Shown: in pieces, positions 49,989 through 62,200 of the stretch
Layout: each line of letters opens with the position of its first letter
How positions within the stretch are numbered: position 1 is the first letter of the stretch
Origin: Panorpa germanica
Taxonomy: Eukaryota; Arthropoda; Insecta; Mecoptera; Panorpidae
Assembly: GCA_963678705.1 (NCBI GenBank)
Contig: OY783218.1
Span: 15,239,955 to 15,303,954, forward strand
Reading direction: 5' to 3'
DNA: 64,000 nt
Notes under the pieces: generated by a model
What the model was told of the DNA's origin: nothing
Databases searched by the model: none
What the model saw: the letters and a program-made list of their open reading frames with translations, nothing else
Position numbers and translations under genes: made by a program

Positions 49989-51653
49989 TTTTTTTGTTGT
50001 TAATATAATGTAAAGTAAGGTAAGGTAAGGTAACAATTAAAAATAACTCTCTATACAAGAAGATGTAATGTTACGTATCAAATGAATAGATTGTTAATTC
50101 AAACCTTTTCCATTTATTTAATGACTATATATATAACGTGTAAAATTATGTAAAACCGCGTTCAATGTAATGTAAACGTAAAAAAAATGACCTAGCGTTA
50201 TTTTAGGTTAAAACAAACAAACGCTGATGCAACAGAAAATAATACGTATTATATATATAATATAACAAACAATATAAATAAGCATGTTGTACCTTTAGAA
50301 AATGTGAAAATCTACCACACACACACACACAGAATACACATAATATTTATATTAAGTATCAAACGTTTAATTGAATAAATAATTAAAATAACACAGCAGC
50401 GTAATATATTAAAAGAACACGACGAACACGAATATATATAATATATTTGTGAATCACAGACCGGTACACTCAAATTAATAAATTATTATTTAATATGTAG
50501 AGTGGTAAGTTTATTTTCCCTAAAATTGAATCACAGTTCGGATACCTCGTGGTCCAGTGGCTATAGTACAGAAGACGAATCAACCCACACCCCACACCTG
50601 TGGAACCCCGCCAACCCCGCAGACCGCGAGCCGAGCAGCCGAGCAGCCAAGCCAGCCAGCAAGTTATATATATTTATATGACACTCAGATTTGATGATGA
50701 TGAGTGAGTGAGGGAGGGAAGAAGAAGAATATATATGATGTGATGTACCTGTGTGAAACAGATATATTGGACGTATGTTGTACTATTAATTCAGACACAC
50801 AACTACTTTATTTATGGGATGGGGTGAATTCCTTTTACGTCTACCGCCCTTCTTTTCAACATATCCAAACGTTATGAGTTCGAATCCGCTGTCTGAATAA
50901 AGAATTATTTTTTTTAGTTTACTTTACTTTTACGATTACAATATGAAAATAAAAATATAAAAGATACGATACTTTATAACACTTTACGATTTCTTTACGA
51001 TAAATATATTTATGTATATACGAAAACGAAGATGATTAATAAAATATTAATATATACTCGTATTATTCTGAAAAATTAAAACAAACAAATCATTCATAAC
51101 AATATTATTATATATCTTAATTTAAATATAAAATATAAAAAGTACGATATGTACTATTTACTTAAAGATTAGAATACCATTATTTTACCTTTTTCTAATA
51201 ACATTACAAATAATATGGTTGAGCCAGTATTTTACTATTCATGTGCATATGTATAGATATTTAAATAACCTCAACTTGTTTGATGCGAGAGATTAACCGT
51301 CTTAGCAAGTACCACGTTGTTATACATACCGCTACTACCCCTACTCAATCGTATATGTAAAGAATATGTATTCCTTTGATTTGAATCTACCGCGCATGCG
51401 TGTCGATAATACAGATCGCAATATAATGGAACAAGAAAAACATAGAATTTATTACGCCTGCAAAAATATATTACAGTTACACACATAACATTAAATATAA
51501 TTATTTACTAAATATTAAATATTTTCAATGAACAATATATATATTGTATATATATATATATAACGTTGTAAACTTTAAATAATTTTTGAAAAAGAAATGT
51601 ATTAGGGTAACATACATTCATAACATAAATTGAGGTTTCAAAAAATACTATAT
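49989..51653. other. Spacer with simple repeats and a split tRNA-like sequence
   Basis: Contains four GGTAA-type pentamers (50015-50032), a short (CA)n run (50317-50332) and a GC-rich patch at 50570-50660 with GAGCAGCC repeats. An A-box-like CGTGGTCCAGTGGC at 50548-50562 and a B-box-like GAGTTCGAATCCGC at 50877-50890 are 315 bp apart, as if a tRNA-derived repeat had been interrupted. No protein gene recognised. Confidence 0.45.
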
Positions 51654-51998
51654 AGATTTTATTGCAACCTCTAAATAGAGGTTGCCACTTAAATGTATAG
51701 GTTTTATTGCAACCTCTAAATAGAGGTTGCCACTTAAATGTATAGGTTTTATTGCAACCTCTAAATAGAGGTTGCCACTTAAATGTATAGGTTTTATTGC
51801 AACCTCTAAATAGAGGTTGCCACTTAAATGTATAGGTTTTATTGCAACCTCTAAATAGAGGTTGCCACTTAAATGTATAGGTTTTATTGCAACCTCTAAA
51901 TAGAGGTTGCCACTTAAATGTATAGGTTTTATTGCAACCTCTAAATAGAGGTTGCCACTTAAATGTATAGATTTTATTGCAACCTCTAAATAGAGCAA
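51654..51998. repeat. 45-bp minisatellite, eight copies
   Basis: ATTGCAACCT starts at 51661, 51706, 51751, 51796, 51841, 51886, 51931 and 51976, an exact 45-bp period with almost no variation. Each full unit contains the near-palindrome GCAACCTCTA-AA-TAGAGGTTGC. Because 45 is a multiple of three, the - strand shows an open frame of 15-residue repeats (YLEVAIKPIHLSGN); I regard this as a by-product. Confidence 0.97.
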
Positions 51999-53762
51999 TC
52001 CATTGAATGCATGGCTCTAGTGTGGCCCCCTTAAGGCTCCTAATAGAAACTGTATATAAAATTTATAAAGGAGTGTTTAGACTATCTCATATTAAAATTT
52101 GAGCCTCCTAGGTCTATATTGTACCTTACAGTTAACGTTGTAAGCATGCTATGTCATTGTTGAATGTAACGCTTGTGTAATGCTTGTGCAATCCATTGAA
52201 TGCATGGCTCTAGTGTGGCCCCCTTAAGGCTCCTAATAGAAACTGTATATAAAATTTATAAAGGAGTGTCTATACTACCTCATATAAAAATTTCAGATTC
52301 CCAGCTCTAAACTGTGCTCTGTAATTAACGTTCCAAGCATGCTATGTCAATAAATGTAAAGCTTGTGCAACCCATGGAATACATGGCTCTAGCGTGGCCC
52401 CCTTAAGGCTCCTAATAGAAACTGTATATAAAATTTATAAAGGAGTGTTTAGACTATCTCATATTAAAATTTGAGCCTCCTAGGTCTATATTGTACCTTA
52501 CAGTTAACGTTGTAAGCATGCTATGTCATTGTTGAATGTAACGCTTGTGTAATGCTTGTGCAATCCATTGAATGCATGGCTCTAGTGTGGCCCCCTTAAG
52601 GCTCCTAAAAGAAACTGTATATAAAATTTATAAAGGAGTGTCTATACTACCTCATATAAAAATTTCAGATTCCCAGCTCTAAACTGTGCTCTGTAATTAA
52701 CGTTCCAAGCATGCTATGTCAATAAATGTAAAGCTTGTGCAACCCATGGAATACATGGCTCTAGCGTGGCCCCCTTAAGGCTCCTAATAGAAACTGTATA
52801 TAAAATTTATAAAGGAGTGTTTAGACTATCTCATATTAAAATTTGAGCCTCCTAGGTCTATATTGTACCTTACAGTTAACGTTGTAAGCATGCTATGTCA
52901 TTGTTGAATGTAACGCTTGTGTAATGCTTGTGCAATCCATTGAATGCATGGCTCTAGTGTGGCCCCCTTAAGGCTCCTAATAGAAACTGTATATAAAATT
53001 TATAAAGGAGTGTCTATACTACCTCATATAAAAATTTCAGATTCCCAGCTCTAAACTGTGCTCTGTAATTAACGTTCCAAGCATGCTATGTCAATAAATG
53101 TAAAGCTTGTGCAACCCATGGAATACATGGCTCTAGCGTGGCCCCCTTGAGGCTCCTAATAGAAACTGTATATAAAATTTATAAAGGAGTGTTTAGACTA
53201 TCTCATATTAAAATTTGAGCCTCCTAGGTCTATATTGTACCTTACAGTTAACGTTGTAAGCATGCTATGTCATTGTTGAATGTAACGCTTGTGTAATGCT
53301 TGTGCAATCCATTGAATGCATGGCTCTAGTGTGGCCCCCTTAAGGCTCCTAATAGAAACATTATATAAATTTTATAAAGGAGTATCTAGACTATCTCATA
53401 TTAAAATTTGAGCATCCTAAGTGTTTATTGTACCTTGTAATTAACGTTGCAAGCATGCTATGTCAATAAATGTAACGCTTGTGCAAACCATAGAATGCAT
53501 GGCTCTAGTGTGGCCCCCTTAAGGCTCCTAATAGAAACATTATATAAATTTTATAAAGGAGTATCTAGACTATCTCATATTAAAATTTGAGCATCCTAAG
53601 TCTTTATTGTACCTTGTAATTAACGTTGCAAGCATGCTATGTCAATAAATGTAACGCTTGTGCAAACCATAGAATGCATGGCTCTAGTGTGGCCCCCTTA
53701 AGGCTCCTAATAGAAACATTATATAAATTTTATAAAGGAGAGTCTAGACTACCTCATATAAA
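51999..53762. repeat. Satellite block 1: alternating 193/179-bp monomers, then variant monomers
   Basis: Monomers counted from GGCTCTAG start at 52013, 52206, 52385, 52578, 52757, 52950, 53129, 53322, 53501 and 53680. The long type (193 bp) has GTTGTAAGCATGCT and a duplicated GCTTGTGTAATGCTTGTGCA; the short type (179 bp) has CGTTCCAAGCATGCT and GTGCAACCCATGG. From 53322 a third 179-bp variant appears (AACATTATATAAATTTTA, GTTGCAAGCATGCT). All share CCCCCTTAAGGCTCCTAATA and a TATATAAAATTTATAAAGGAG core. Confidence 0.96.
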
Positions 53763-54163
53763 AATTTCAGACTTCTATCTCTTATGGTTCATGAGATAAT
53801 AACACTTGAAGCTTGATAGAACATTTTAGAACATTTGGTAGTCGAAAAATTATTCGAAAAAAATGATATTTTAACAAGGTATATTACCGTGAATGTAAAA
53901 TTTATGACCTATATTAACGTAACTTTTTACGCTGATTTAAAATATGTAATTTATTTTTTGGTAGGCCTCCCGGTTTTCGAAATATCGGCGTGTCAAGGGT
54001 TAAATAATGGACATTTGCTTTTATCGTTACGACATTTGTTTTTATCATTACGACATTTGTTTTTATCATTACGACATTTGTTTTTATCATTACGACATTT
54101 GTTTTTATCGTTACGACATTTGTTTTTATCGTTACGGCCGTTTATATTTAAAATTATAATAAT
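53763..54163. other. Non-satellite island inside the array
   Basis: Interrupts the monomers. It includes a stretch reading GGCCTCCCGGTTTTCGAAAT ahead of a 21-bp tandem repeat. A 132-codon open frame (53835-54233) crosses the island and repeat but shows no recognisable domain. Confidence 0.7.
54011..54136. repeat. 21-bp tandem repeat, six copies
   Basis: ACATTTGTTTTTATCRTTACG units start at 54011, 54032, 54053, 54074, 54095 and 54116. The first has GCTTTTA for GTTTTTA. Encodes LFLSLRH repeats in one frame by virtue of its length. Confidence 0.96.
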
Positions 54164-54473
54164 GTGCCCCCTAATAGAAACTGTATATAAAATTTATAAA
54201 GGAGTGTTTAGACTATCTCATATTAAAATTTGAGCCTCCTAGGTCTATATTGTACCTTACAGTTAACGTTGTAAGCATGCTATGTCATTGTTGAATGTAA
54301 CGCTTGTGTAATGCTTGTGCAATCCATTGAATGCATGGCTCTAGTGTGGCCCCCTTAAGGCTCCTAATAGAAACTGTATATAAAATTTATAAAGGAGTGT
54401 CTATACTACCTCATATAAAAATTTCAGATTCCCAGCTCTAAACTGTGCTCTGTAATTAACGTTCCAAGCATAG
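54164..54473. repeat. Satellite monomers after the island (one long, one partial short)
   Basis: Begins abruptly inside the monomer at CCCCCTAATAGAAACTG and continues to GGCTCTAG at 54337, then a short-type monomer cut at CCAAGCATAG. That cut is the same boundary found in every higher-order unit. Confidence 0.9.
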
Positions 54474-56210
54474 CATTATGTCATATAAAATGTCGTAGCG
54501 CTAATACATAAAAATAAATACATTTTATTGTAAACTTTAAATAATTTTTGAAAAAGAAATGTATTAGGGTAACATACATTCATAACATAAATTGAGGTTT
54601 CAAAAAATACTATATAGATTTTCTTGCAACCTCTAAATTGAGGTTTCAAAAAATACTATATAGATTTTCTTGCAACCTCTAAATTGAGGTTTCAAAAAAT
54701 ACTATATAGATTTTCTTGCAACCTCTAAATTGAGGTTTCAAAAAATACTATATAGATTTTCTTGCAACCTCTAAATTGAGGTTTCAAAAAATACTATATA
54801 GATTTTCTTGCAACCTCTAAATTGAGGTTTCAAAAAATACTATATAGATTTTCTTGCAACCTCTAAATTGAGGTTTCAAAAAATACTATATAGATTCTCT
54901 TGCAACCTCTAAATAGAGAATAAATTTATAACGCTTGTGCAAACCCATAATATGCATGGCTCTAGTGTGGCCCCCTTAAGGCTCCTAATAGAAACTGTAT
55001 ATAAAATTTATAAAGGAGTGTCTATACTACCTCATATAAAAATTTCAGATTCCCAGCTCTAAACTGTGCTCTGTAATTAACGTTCCAAGCATGCTATGTC
55101 AATAAATGTAAAGCTTGTGCAACCCATGGAATACATGGCTCTAGCGTGGCCCCCTAAAGGCTCCTAATAGAAACTGTATATAAAATTTATAAAGGAGTGT
55201 TTAGACTATCTCATATTAAAATTTGAGCCTCCTAGGTATATATTGTACCTTACAGTTAACGTTGTAAGCATGCTATGTCATTGTTGAATGTAACGCTTGT
55301 GTAATGCTTGTGCAATCCATTGAATGCATGGCTCTAGTGTGGCCCCCTTAAGGCTCCTAATAGAAACTGTATATAAAATTTATAAAGGAGTGTCTATACT
55401 ACCTCATATAAAAATTTCAGATTCCCAGCTCTAAACTGTGCTCTGTAATTAACGTTCCAAGCATGCTATGTCAATAAATGTAAAGCTTGTGCAACCCATG
55501 GAATACATGGCTCTAGCGTGGCCCCCTAAAGGCTCCTAATAGAAACTGTATATAAAATTTATAAAGGAGTGTTTAGACTATCTCATATTAAAATTTGAGC
55601 CTCCTAGGTATATATTGTACCTTACAGTTAACGTTGTAAGCATGCTATGTCATTGTTGAATGTAACGCTTGTGTAATGCTTGTGCAATCCATTGAATGCA
55701 TGGCTCTAGTGTGGCCCCCTTAAGGCTCCTAATAGAAACTGTATATAAAATTTATAAAGGAGTGTCTATACTACCTCATATAAAAATTTCAGATTCCTAG
55801 CTCTAAACTGTGCTCTGTAATTAACGTTCCAAGCATGCTATGTCAATAAATGTAAAGCTTGTGCAACCCATGGAATACATGGCTCTAGCGTGGCCCCCTA
55901 AAGGCTCCTAATAGAAACTGTATATAAAATTTATAAAGGAGTGTTTAGACTATCTCATATTAAAATTTGAGCCTCCTAGGTATATATTGTACCTTACAGT
56001 TAACGTTGTAAGCATGCTATGTCATTGTTGAATGTAACGCTTGTGTAATGCTTGTGCAATCCATTGAATGCATGGCTCTAGTGTGGCCCCCTTAAGGCTC
56101 CTAATAGAAACTGTATATAAAATTTATAAAGGAGTGTCTATACTACCTCATATAAAAATTTCAGATTCCCAGCTCTAAACTGTGCTCTGTAATTAACGTT
56201 CCAAGCATAG
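54474..56210. repeat. Higher-order repeat unit 1 (1,737 bp, expanded)
   Basis: Starts at CATTATGTCATATAAAATGT, followed by a unique ~115-bp leader. Next come seven 46-bp minisatellite copies (ATTGAGGTTT at 54591, 54637 ... 54867) and satellite monomers as three 179+193 dimers plus a terminal partial short monomer. It is 418 bp longer than the later units, exactly one dimer (372) plus one minisatellite copy (46). Confidence 0.93.
54591..54915. repeat. 46-bp minisatellite inside higher-order unit 1, seven copies
   Basis: Unit of 46 bp containing AACCTC-TAAATT-GAGGTT, a six-base inverted repeat, and TACTATATAGATTTTCTTGC. It is related to the 45-bp repeat at 51654 (shared TATAGRTTTT and TTGCAACCTCTAAAT). 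The last copy has GATTCTCTTGC and ends in CTAAATAGAG, the same end as the 45-bp block. Confidence 0.95.
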
Positions 56211-59200
56211 CATTATGTCATATAAAATGTCGTAGCGCTAATACATAAAAATAAATACATTTTATTGTAAACTTTAAATAATTTTTGAAAAAGAAATGTA
56301 TTAGGGTAACATACATTCATAACATAAATTGAGGTTTCAAAAAATACTATATAGATTTTCTTGCAACCTCTAAATTGAGGTTTCAAAAAATACTATATAG
56401 ATTTTCTTGCAACCTCTAAATTGAGGTTTCAAAAAATACTATATAGATTTTCTTGCAACCTCTAAATTGAGGTTTCAAAAAATACTATATAGATTTTCTT
56501 GCAACCTCTAAATTGAGGTTTCAAAAAATACTATATAGATTTTCTTGCAACCTCTAAATTGAGGTTTCAAAAAATACTATATAGATTCTCTTGCAACCTC
56601 TAAATAGAGAATAAATTTATAACGCTTGTGCAAACCCATAATATGCATGGCTCTAGTGTGGCCCCCTTAAGGCTCCTAATAGAAACTGTATATAAAATTT
56701 ATAAAGGAGTGTCTATACTACCTCATATAAAAATTTCAGATTCCCAGCTCTAAACTGTGCTCTGTAATTAACGTTCCAAGCATGCTATGTCAATAAATGT
56801 AAAGCTTGTGCAACCCATGGAATACATGGCTCTAGCGTGGCCCCCTAAAGGCTCCTAATAGAAACTGTATATAAAATTTATAAAGGAGTGTTTAGACTAT
56901 CTCATATTAAAATTTGAGCCTCCTAGGTATATATTGTACCTTACAGTTAACGTTGTAAGCATGCTATGTCATTGTTGAATGTAACGCTTGTGTAATGCTT
57001 GTGCAATCCATTGAATGCATGGCTCTAGTGTGGCCCCCTTAAGGCTCCTAATAGAAACTGTATATAAAATTTATAAAGGAGTGTCTATACTACCTCATAT
57101 AAAAATTTCAGATTCCTAGCTCTAAACTGTGCTCTGTAATTAACGTTCCAAGCATGCTATGTCAATAAATGTAAAGCTTGTGCAACCCATGGAATACATG
57201 GCTCTAGCGTGGCCCCCTAAAGGCTCCTAATAGAAACTGTATATAAAATTTATAAAGGAGTGTTTAGACTATCTCATATTAAAATTTGAGCCTCCTAGGT
57301 ATATATTGTACCTTACAGTTAACGTTGTAAGCATGCTATGTCATTGTTGAATGTAACGCTTGTGTAATGCTTGTGCAATCCATTGAATGCATGGCTCTAG
57401 TGTGGCCCCCTTAAGGCTCCTAATAGAAACTGTATATAAAATTTATAAAGGAGTGTCTATACTACCTCATATAAAAATTTCAGATTCCCAGCTCTAAACT
57501 GTGCTCTGTAATTAACGTTCCAAGCATAGCATTATGTCATATAAAATGTCGTAGCGCTAATACATAAAAATAAATACATTTTATTGTAAACTTTAAATAA
57601 TTTTTGAAAAAGAAATGTATTAGGGTAACATACATTCATAACATAAATTGAGGTTTCAAAAAATACTATATAGATTTTCTTGCAACCTCTAAATTGAGGT
57701 TTCAAAAAATACTATATAGATTTTCTTGCAACCTCTAAATTGAGGTTTCAAAAAATACTATATAGATTTTCTTGCAACCTCTAAATTGAGGTTTCAAAAA
57801 ATACTATATAGATTTTCTTGCAACCTCTAAATTGAGGTTTCAAAAAATACTATATAGATTTTCTTGCAACCTCTAAATTGAGGTTTCAAAAAATACTATA
57901 TAGATTCTCTTGCAACCTCTAAATAGAGAATAAATTTATAACGCTTGTGCAAACCCATAATATGCATGGCTCTAGTGTGGCCCCCTTAAGGCTCCTAATA
58001 GAAACTGTATATAAAATTTATAAAGGAGTGTCTATACTACCTCATATAAAAATTTCAGATTCCCAGCTCTAAACTGTGCTCTGTAATTAACGTTCCAAGC
58101 ATGCTATGTCAATAAATGTAAAGCTTGTGCAACCCATGGAATACATGGCTCTAGCGTGGCCCCCTAAAGGCTCCTAATAGAAACTGTATATAAAATTTAT
58201 AAAGGAGTGTTTAGACTATCTCATATTAAAATTTGAGCCTCCTAGGTATATATTGTACCTTACAGTTAACGTTGTAAGCATGCTATGTCATTGTTGAATG
58301 TAACGCTTGTGTAATGCTTGTGCAATCCATTGAATGCATGGCTCTAGTGTGGCCCCCTTAAGGCTCCTAATAGAAACTGTATATAAAATTTATAAAGGAG
58401 TGTCTATACTACCTCATATAAAAATTTCAGATTCCTAGCTCTAAACTGTGCTCTGTAATTAACGTTCCAAGCATGCTATGTCAATAAATGTAAAGCTTGT
58501 GCAACCCATGGAATACATGGCTCTAGCGTGGCCCCCTAAAGGCTCCTAATAGAAACTGTATATAAAATTTATAAAGGAGTGTTTAGACTATCTCATATTA
58601 AAATTTGAGCCTCCTAGGTATATATTGTACCTTACAGTTAACGTTGTAAGCATGCTATGTCATTGTTGAATGTAACGCTTGTGTAATGCTTGTGCAATCC
58701 ATTGAATGCATGGCTCTAGTGTGGCCCCCTTAAGGCTCCTAATAGAAACTGTATATAAAATTTATAAAGGAGTGTCTATACTACCTCATATAAAAATTTC
58801 AGATTCCCAGCTCTAAACTGTGCTCTGTAATTAACGTTCCAAGCATAGCATTATGTCATATAAAATGTCGTAGCGCTAATACATAAAAATAAATACATTT
58901 TATTGTAAACTTTAAATAATTTTTGAAAAAGAAATGTATTAGGGTAACATACATTCATAACATAAATTGAGGTTTCAAAAAATACTATATAGATTTTCTT
59001 GCAACCTCTAAATTGAGGTTTCAAAAAATACTATATAGATTTTCTTGCAACCTCTAAATTGAGGTTTCAAAAAATACTATATAGATTTTCTTGCAACCTC
59101 TAAATTGAGGTTTCAAAAAATACTATATAGATTTTCTTGCAACCTCTAAATTGAGGTTTCAAAAAATACTATATAGATTTTCTTGCAACCTCTAAATTGA

Positions 59201-62200
59201 GGTTTCAAAAAATACTATATAGATTCTCTTGCAACCTCTAAATAGAGAATAAATTTATAACGCTTGTGCAAACCCATAATATGCATGGCTCTAGTGTGGC
59301 CCCCTTAAGGCTCCTAATAGAAACTGTATATAAAATTTATAAAGGAGTGTCTATACTACCTCATATAAAAATTTCAGATTCCCAGCTCTAAACTGTGCTC
59401 TGTAATTAACGTTCCAAGCATGCTATGTCAATAAATGTAAAGCTTGTGCAACCCATGGAATACATGGCTCTAGCGTGGCCCCCTAAAGGCTCCTAATAGA
59501 AACTGTATATAAAATTTATAAAGGAGTGTTTAGACTATCTCATATTAAAATTTGAGCCTCCTAGGTATATATTGTACCTTACAGTTAACGTTGTAAGCAT
59601 GCTATGTCATTGTTGAATGTAACGCTTGTGTAATGCTTGTGCAATCCATTGAATGCATGGCTCTAGTGTGGCCCCCTTAAGGCTCCTAATAGAAACTGTA
59701 TATAAAATTTATAAAGGAGTGTCTATACTACCTCATATAAAAATTTCAGATTCCTAGCTCTAAACTGTGCTCTGTAATTAACGTTCCAAGCATGCTATGT
59801 CAATAAATGTAAAGCTTGTGCAACCCATGGAATACATGGCTCTAGCGTGGCCCCCTAAAGGCTCCTAATAGAAACTGTATATAAAATTTATAAAGGAGTG
59901 TTTAGACTATCTCATATTAAAATTTGAGCCTCCTAGGTATATATTGTACCTTACAGTTAACGTTGTAAGCATGCTATGTCATTGTTGAATGTAACGCTTG
60001 TGTAATGCTTGTGCAATCCATTGAATGCATGGCTCTAGTGTGGCCCCCTTAAGGCTCCTAATAGAAACTGTATATAAAATTTATAAAGGAGTGTCTATAC
60101 TACCTCATATAAAAATTTCAGATTCCCAGCTCTAAACTGTGCTCTGTAATTAACGTTCCAAGCATAGCATTATGTCATATAAAATGTCGTAGCGCTAATA
60201 CATAAAAATAAATACATTTTATTGTAAACTTTAAATAATTTTTGAAAAAGAAATGTATTAGGGTAACATACATTCATAACATAAATTGAGGTTTCAAAAA
60301 ATACTATATAGATTTTCTTGCAACCTCTAAATTGAGGTTTCAAAAAATACTATATAGATTTTCTTGCAACCTCTAAATTGAGGTTTCAAAAAATACTATA
60401 TAGATTTTCTTGCAACCTCTAAATTGAGGTTTCAAAAAATACTATATAGATTTTCTTGCAACCTCTAAATTGAGGTTTCAAAAAATACTATATAGATTTT
60501 CTTGCAACCTCTAAATTGAGGTTTCAAAAAATACTATATAGATTCTCTTGCAACCTCTAAATAGAGAATAAATTTATAACGCTTGTGCAAACCCATAATA
60601 TGCATGGCTCTAGTGTGGCCCCCTTAAGGCTCCTAATAGAAACTGTATATAAAATTTATAAAGGAGTGTCTATACTACCTCATATAAAAATTTCAGATTC
60701 CCAGCTCTAAACTGTGCTCTGTAATTAACGTTCCAAGCATGCTATGTCAATAAATGTAAAGCTTGTGCAACCCATGGAATACATGGCTCTAGCGTGGCCC
60801 CCTAAAGGCTCCTAATAGAAACTGTATATAAAATTTATAAAGGAGTGTTTAGACTATCTCATATTAAAATTTGAGCCTCCTAGGTATATATTGTACCTTA
60901 CAGTTAACGTTGTAAGCATGCTATGTCATTGTTGAATGTAACGCTTGTGTAATGCTTGTGCAATCCATTGAATGCATGGCTCTAGTGTGGCCCCCTTAAG
61001 GCTCCTAATAGAAACTGTATATAAAATTTATAAAGGAGTGTCTATACTACCTCATATAAAAATTTCAGATTCCTAGCTCTAAACTGTGCTCTGTAATTAA
61101 CGTTCCAAGCATGCTATGTCAATAAATGTAAAGCTTGTGCAACCCATGGAATACATGGCTCTAGCGTGGCCCCCTAAAGGCTCCTAATAGAAACTGTATA
61201 TAAAATTTATAAAGGAGTGTTTAGACTATCTCATATTAAAATTTGAGCCTCCTAGGTATATATTGTACCTTACAGTTAACGTTGTAAGCATGCTATGTCA
61301 TTGTTGAATGTAACGCTTGTGTAATGCTTGTGCAATCCATTGAATGCATGGCTCTAGTGTGGCCCCCTTAAGGCTCCTAATAGAAACTGTATATAAAATT
61401 TATAAAGGAGTGTCTATACTACCTCATATAAAAATTTCAGATTCCCAGCTCTAAACTGTGCTCTGTAATTAACGTTCCAAGCATAGCATTATGTCATATA
61501 AAATGTCGTAGCGCTAATACATAAAAATAAATACATTTTATTGTAAACTTTAAATAATTTTTGAAAAAGAAATGTATTAGGGTAACATACATTCATAACA
61601 TAAATTGAGGTTTCAAAAAATACTATATAGATTTTCTTGCAACCTCTAAATTGAGGTTTCAAAAAATACTATATAGATTTTCTTGCAACCTCTAAATTGA
61701 GGTTTCAAAAAATACTATATAGATTTTCTTGCAACCTCTAAATTGAGGTTTCAAAAAATACTATATAGATTTTCTTGCAACCTCTAAATTGAGGTTTCAA
61801 AAAATACTATATAGATTTTCTTGCAACCTCTAAATTGAGGTTTCAAAAAATACTATATAGATTCTCTTGCAACCTCTAAATAGAGAATAAATTTATAACG
61901 CTTGTGCAAACCCATAATATGCATGGCTCTAGTGTGGCCCCCTTAAGGCTCCTAATAGAAACTGTATATAAAATTTATAAAGGAGTGTCTATACTACCTC
62001 ATATAAAAATTTCAGATTCCCAGCTCTAAACTGTGCTCTGTAATTAACGTTCCAAGCATGCTATGTCAATAAATGTAAAGCTTGTGCAACCCATGGAATA
62101 CATGGCTCTAGCGTGGCCCCCTAAAGGCTCCTAATAGAAACTGTATATAAAATTTATAAAGGAGTGTTTAGACTATCTCATATTAAAATTTGAGCCTCCT

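Noticed and set aside
50015-50032. GGTAA pentamers as telomeric repeat
   Set aside because: Only about four units, and the motif is not the insect TTAGG repeat.
51648-51998. 116-codon open frame of 15-residue repeats (YLEVAIKPIHLSGN) on the - strand
   Set aside because: It is produced by a 45-bp tandem repeat, a multiple of three, without start context, codon bias or neighbours; the DNA palindrome explains the sequence better.
53835-54233. 132-codon open frame with LFLSLRH repeats
   Set aside because: The repeated part is a 21-bp tandem repeat, and the frame runs on into satellite monomer sequence. No domain is visible.
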